Source: Leptolyngbya sp. PCC 7375 (GTDB lineage Bacteria > Cyanobacteriota > Cyanobacteriia > Phormidesmidales > Phormidesmidaceae). From it: a stretch of DNA of 64,000 bases. The notes under the pieces are model-generated. The model was not told where the DNA came from and did not search any database. It saw only the letters and a program-made list of their open reading frames with translations. Below, one piece after another: positions 60,407-64,000 of this stretch. Position 1 is the stretch's first letter; the number at the start of each line of letters is the position of its first letter. The DNA lies in the NCBI RefSeq assembly GCF_000316115.1, contig NZ_JH993796.1:1-64000 (forward strand), in the 5' to 3' direction. The position numbers and the translations under genes were made by a program.

Positions 60407-61664
60407 GGGCACCTCGATTAATCCCAAAAACAGAGTCTCAATATGAGATCATGGTTAAGGATTAGAGTTGGCAGGGAGATATCTCATGGGACAACAAGGA
60501 TTTTGGGATTTTGAGACCCGTCATCAAAAACTGGAGTCCAAAAAGGACCTGTTGACCTGCCTGGACGAGATGATTCCGTGGGATGAGTTTCGACCAATTT
60601 TAGAAAGCGTGTATGCTAAGTCCCGTAAGCGTAAAGCGGGTCGTCCCCCGATCGATGTTATCGTCATGTTTAAGCTGCTAATCGTGCAACAGCTCTACAA
60701 CATTAGCGATGATGAGCTGGAATACCAAGTGAATGATCGGTTATCGTTTATGCGGTTTCTCCATCTGGGACTTGAAGACTCGGTACCGGATGCTAAAACG
60801 GTGTGGTCGTTCCGAGAACGCTTACGTAAGGCCGAGCTAGTCGAGCCCTTGTTTGAGCAGTTTGGAGCATACTTGAACGCGACGGGCTACCAGGCCCAGT
60901 GTGGGCAAATCGTGGATGCCACCTTAGTTCCGGTTCCCAAACAACGGAACAGTCGGGATGATAATGCCACCCTCAAAGCGGGGAAGGTGCCAGACGATTG
61001 GCAAGATAAGCCGCATAAGCTAACGCAAAAGGATGTTGATGCCCGTTGGACCAAAAAGAATGGCACATCTCATTATGGCTATAAAAACCATATCAATCGA
61101 GATGCGGGGCATGGATTTATTCGTCGTTACACGGTCACCGAAGCCTCGGTGCATGATTCTCAAGTGTTGGGTCAGCTGCTGGATGCCGATAATGTCGATG
61201 ATGAGCTCTGGGCTGATAGTGCCTATCTCTCGATAGCGATTGTCACGGTGCTAGAGATGATGGGCTTTGAGAGTCATATCAACGAACGGGCCTATCGCAA
61301 TCGACCTCTGAGCGAGACGCAGATAGCGGATAATCGTGAGCGTTCAAAAACCCGTGCCAAGGTTGAACATGTGTTTGGCTCAATGGTCAATGAGATGGGA
61401 GGCAAAGTCATTCGGACCATTGGGTTGGCGAGAGCCGAAACCATGCTTGGCCTCAAAAATTTGGCTTATAATCTCAAACGCTACGTCTTCTGGCAAAAGC
61501 AGGACATGGCTGAAGCAGCCGCCTAAGCCATGGGATACCCAGATCTAAAACGGACAAAATAAGAGGATTGGGTTCACTTTTAAGATTGAATCTCCAGACC
61601 AAAGACTGGATAACAGTCTTATTTGAGACTGGATTTTCCAAAAAATCAATAAATAGAGGTGCCC
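60407..61664 (+). mobile_element. IS5-family element, intact
   Basis: A 1,258-bp element. The left end is GGGCACCTCGATTAAT and the right end, inverted, is GGGCACCTCTATTTAT. TTTA is duplicated on both sides (60403-60406, 61665-61668), a 4-bp target typical of IS5 subgroups. A single complete transposase gene suggests recent activity. Confidence 0.88.
60486..61526 (+). CDS. IS5-family transposase
   Basis: About 346 residues from MGQQGFWDFETRHQKLESKK. The N-terminal DUF772-type region (GRPPIDVIVMFKLLIVQQLY, SVPDAKTVWSFRERL) is followed by a DDE core with QIVDATLVPVPKQRN (D), LWADSAYLS (D) and RSKTRAKVEHVFGSMVNEMG (E). No lesion seen. The ORF also opens 6 codons earlier. Confidence 0.92.
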   Translation: MGQQGFWDFETRHQKLESKKDLLTCLDEMIPWDEFRPILESVYAKSRKRKAGRPPIDVIVMFKLLIVQQLYNISDDELEYQVNDRLSFMRFLHLGLEDSVPDAKTVWSFRERLRKAELVEPLFEQFGAYLNATGYQAQCGQIVDATLVPVPKQRNSRDDNATLKAGKVPDDWQDKPHKLTQKDVDARWTKKNGTSHYGYKNHINRDAGHGFIRRYTVTEASVHDSQVLGQLLDADNVDDELWADSAYLSIAIVTVLEMMGFESHINERAYRNRPLSETQIADNRERSKTRAKVEHVFGSMVNEMGGKVIRTIGLARAETMLGLKNLAYNLKRYVFWQKQDMAEAAA

Positions 61665-61710
61665 TTTAGAGCAGGTATTGGGCTTTAGGGTGCGATCGCA
61701 ACTTCCTTTC

Positions 61711-61900
61711 ACCTAAAACGGCACCACCACATCCCGCAACGCAATAAACCGCACCACCAACTCCGGTAGCCTTGCTGCTAGCAAACGCTGCTCATCCATC
61801 GTCAGCACCTCATAGTGACGCTCAGGCCGCTGACGGTGGAGATGAGGTCGCTTGGGCGTAGCGATTGGATAACCTGTGTGCTGTGAGGCGTTGCGTTCAC
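61711..61900 (-). pseudogene. Frameshifted copy of the 19358 gene
   Basis: The 3' part reads HRQRPERHYEVLTMDEQRLL and RFIALRDVVVPF, clearly the same protein as at 19358-19561; the 5' part (VIQSLR) is in another frame. A frameshift separates the two, so this copy is inactive. Confidence 0.7.
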
Positions 61901-62100
61901 CTGTGCGTCAACGATCCACCTATTATCCTTATTTGCCCAAAAGCTGCCATGACTTGATGTATTGGATAAAATTCTTAGGGTATTGACGTTATTGCTAGTA
62001 AGCCTATTAGCTTTCCATACATCCCTTAAGGCAAATCGAAATTATGATTTATCGGAGTTCCATCAACGATCAGGAAAATATTACACCTCTCTCCACAACA

Positions 62101-62586
62101 ATGTGGCGCTTTCTATCTATAGGGATTTTGAGTCTTGTACTTGGCATGTCTCCTTATATGTCAAAAGCCGTTTTAGCTCAAAACTTCTGGGTCAGACTTG
62201 CGCAAGAATTGTTTATAGAAGCTGCAAAGGAAAGCTTCAGAAATCACGGTAGGAACGAACTTCCTGTCCAACAGTCAGCCCCATTTGATGATGTAATTGC
62301 AACACATATTGCTGGGAAAAGAGTTGATTTTTCCAATGCCGACGATGGTCGTCATTTTACAGGGACTGTAACCAGCTCTTGGGTACAGCGAAATAATAAT
62401 ACAAGCAGATCTGGAGCAGCTGGTTCTATCTCTTGGGAAGATGGTGTAGTTTCATCAATTCTCTTTTTAGAAAACCAAAGAGTTCGTATATGGAGCGGTG
62501 ACACAGAATATGGTGGACAATGGATTGCTAATGAGGGAATTTTATATGTCAAAACTGATGTTGGTTCACTATATCGGTTTTATTAA
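62101..62586 (+). CDS. Exported protein of unknown function
   Basis: About 161 residues from MWRFLSIGILSLVLGMSPYM, a signal peptide cleaved near VLAQNF. The C-terminal ~95 residues are beta-rich (HFTGTVTSSWVQRNNNTSRS, VRIWSGDTEYGGQWIANEGI). No family recognised. The overlapping plus-strand frame at 61962 is treated as spurious. Confidence 0.6.
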   Translation: MWRFLSIGILSLVLGMSPYMSKAVLAQNFWVRLAQELFIEAAKESFRNHGRNELPVQQSAPFDDVIATHIAGKRVDFSNADDGRHFTGTVTSSWVQRNNNTSRSGAAGSISWEDGVVSSILFLENQRVRIWSGDTEYGGQWIANEGILYVKTDVGSLYRFY

Positions 62587-62861
62587 TCTAGGAATTACGA
62601 GCTGATTCTAACTGATTAGCAATAAGGGTATAGGTGAATAATTGCTCCTTAAGCTGATCTGGCCTGAGGGGCAGTTCTATATTCAGAGGCCTGTTAACTA
62701 AAGAAGCCCTGTGACCCCCATCACCCAACTTACTCAGCTAAACTCAGAAACCCCTTAAGCAACCTTCAGTTACTGGTCAGATAGCGTTCAGCTACCCCCG
62801 GCATTCTTGTTATCAATGAAGCAAGTAAACACACTTCACTGATAACCAAGGAGCTTTAACC

Positions 62862-63323
62862 ATGAAACGCACACTTCTTTCCGCCTTAACTGTTCTCGTT
62901 GCTTCCACTGCGATCTCACCCGTTGCTTCCGCCGTCGAGCCCGCTACCTTCAATATTCAGTCCGCCCGCCTCGAAGCGCTCGACGCTCGCACTAAGAATT
63001 CAGTCCATAAACTACGCCTTGAGCATCTCAACAATCAGACCAAGGCCATCGAAGATATCCAAGCCGCTCGTCTAGACGCCCTGGACGCTCGCACCAAAGC
63101 CGTTGACAACATCCAAGAGACTCGCTTAAACGCACTGGATGCTCGCACTAAGAACAGCGTTCACAAACTACGTCTTGAGCATCTAAACAACCAAACCAAA
63201 GCCGTTGAAGATATCCAAGCCGCTCGGTTGGAAGCGCTGGATGCTCGCACCAAAGCTATCGATAACATCCAGGAAGCTCGCTTAGATGCCCTAGACGCTC
63301 GTACTAAGTCCGTCGTCCGCTGA
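62862..63323 (+). CDS. Secreted helical repeat protein, copy 2
   Basis: The 153-residue paralogue of the 22049 protein with the same 34/18/34/18/14 unit order and signal peptide. Differences are mostly conservative (NNQTKA for NNQSKA; IQETRLNALDARTK). The ~130 bp upstream (GTGACCCCCATCACC, then CAGAAACCCCTTAAGCAACC) and the GGAGCTTTAACC ribosome region are conserved with copy 1, so promoter and leader were duplicated too. Both copies look intact. Confidence 0.85.
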   Translation: MKRTLLSALTVLVASTAISPVASAVEPATFNIQSARLEALDARTKNSVHKLRLEHLNNQTKAIEDIQAARLDALDARTKAVDNIQETRLNALDARTKNSVHKLRLEHLNNQTKAVEDIQAARLEALDARTKAIDNIQEARLDALDARTKSVVR

Positions 63324-63445
63324 CAGCGCGGGGCGTATTCAGGCTAACCAAGTTTGGGTGCCGAGTGCGTCTCCGTACATCCGTGAAGCTTCATTATCTT
63401 TCATGAGGCACCCTTCTCTACTCAGACTCTCCCTACACACACTCC

Positions 63446-63474
63446 AAGCCTCTGCCGATTGGTGGGGGCTTTTT
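63446..63474 (+). terminator. Terminator of repeat-protein copy 2
   Basis: AAGCCTCTGCC ... GGTGGGGGCTTTTT, the same hairpin and T-run as after copy 1. Confidence 0.7.
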
Positions 63475-63785
63475 ATGCATTGAAACGAAAACAGACAATC
63501 TATTTCAGCGAACTTCACCTACCATCAATCATCATTTCTCCGTTTCCAAAATGAAACAGAATAAATCCATCCTTATTGGGGTAAAACTAACGAAGCTGTC
63601 ATCAGCCGCCACATGATCGCTAGAAGTCTTTTATATCAGGTATATCAGTTCAAAAACGTAATTGGTCCAAAGTTGGCCTGAGTGATCGCTACAAGGCATG
63701 TGTCAGTTGCCTGAAAAGCTTATTTTACCGTTCATTGATACATCCCCATCGCATCAATCCCCTGAGAGGTGCCGCCTTTAAAAAA

Positions 63786-63814
63786 CCACCTATGACCGAA
63801 TCAGTCATAGGTGG
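63786..63814 (-). terminator. Terminator of the leftward RTX-like gene
   Basis: CCACCTATGAC and GTCATAGGTGG arms, loop of seven; reading leftwards the stem is followed by TTTTTT. It lies 46 bases beyond the stop of the partial gene at 63860. The stretch 63475-63785 has no gene. Confidence 0.8.
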
Positions 63815-63859
63815 CGTACACATCAGTTATCCCATTAGTTAGTCAATCAGCTGCATCCT

Positions 63860-64000
63860 TTAGCTATAAACAAAGTGGTTCGCATTGGCTAGATTCAACC
63901 CCTGCACATTCCTGACGATACCGATTAACTCATCGGTGGCCAACAGATTATCCTTGTAGATATAGGTGTCGTTGCCCACAGAGCCGAGACGGTAGTTAGA
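63860..64000 (-). CDS. C-terminus of an RTX/calcium-binding-like protein, cut by window edge
   Basis: Forty-six visible residues, with GNDTYIYKDN, then DELIGIVRNVQGLNLANANH and the end FVYS. This end is characteristic of large cyanobacterial secreted RTX-type proteins, where LIGIVxNVxGLNL closes the protein. The calcium-binding repeats would lie beyond the window. A good terminator follows. Confidence 0.65.
   Translation of the reverse strand, partial: SNYRLGSVGNDTYIYKDNLLATDELIGIVRNVQGLNLANANHFVYS

Noticed and set aside
61962..62252. 96-codon plus-strand ORF with a signal-like start
   Set aside because: Overlaps the better-supported exported protein in another frame, and its second half has no protein character.
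1..64000. tRNA, rRNA or riboswitch genes
   Set aside because: I looked for typical arms and motifs and recognised none; a covariance-model scan would be needed to exclude degenerate cases.

Overview
The window looks like accessory DNA from a cyanobacterium, most likely a large plasmid or plasmid-like island. The cyanobacterial HIP1 octamer GCGATCGC recurs more than twenty times between about 10.8 kb and 61.7 kb. There are a ParA/ribbon-helix-helix partition pair, a PEP-CTERM protein, pentapeptide-repeat proteins and many paralogous small hypotheticals. The habit of large, repeat-rich plasmids resembles Acaryochloris-type genomes; that is inference. No rRNA, tRNA or CRISPR array was recognised.

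Layout. 0-9.5 kb is a pile of mobile elements: an IS21 element whose istA is split by a serine-recombinase element, an ISL3 element with exact 24-bp ends, a broken tyrosine recombinase, and a second IS21 element with an array of 17-bp terminal repeats. 9.7-17 kb carries two winged-helix genes, a 2.45-kb unit bounded by ~256-bp inverted repeats, and a set of small genes. This set recurs in a second copy at 53.5-59.4 kb, including a three-hairpin intergenic region with compensatory base changes and a 200-bp noncoding repeat. 17-25 kb has a HicAB-like operon with a membrane pentapeptide protein, a PD-(D/E)XK nuclease-like protein, and a secreted repeat protein whose second copy lies at 62.9 kb. 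25.3-28.7 kb is a partition region with five TTGTKMACAA sites.

29-31.7 kb is the most interesting block. A TIR-domain protein and a DUF4917 (SIR2-like) protein form an operon, divergent from a NrtR-type Nudix regulator, with a 19-bp palindrome between them. Both effectors belong to NAD-consuming fold families and NrtR is an ADP-ribose-sensing repressor family, so a NAD-linked, Thoeris-like defence module is plausible. 31.7-33.4 kb contains a short tyrosine recombinase, an RHH protein with 9-bp iterons, and two oppositely oriented ~20-bp iteron blocks around a hairpin (candidate origin or centromere). 33.4-37 kb has a membrane NACHT ATPase and a PEP-CTERM protein.

37.7-54.5 kb is gene wreckage and envelope genes. 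An IS256 transposase, a membrane-anchored nuclease and an HNH protein are each interrupted by the same 171-bp MITE with 8-bp target duplications. The nuclease is also split by an IS3 element. An Abi-alpha (DUF4393) gene is split by an IS701 element that is itself split by an ISAzo13 element. Between these lie an HlyD/TolC-like pair, a zinc-finger triple repeat, a YdjM-like hydrolase, a degenerate ATPase pair and a pentapeptide gene containing a long hexanucleotide array. 59.6-64 kb holds secreted proteins, an IS5 element and the 3' end of an RTX-like gene.
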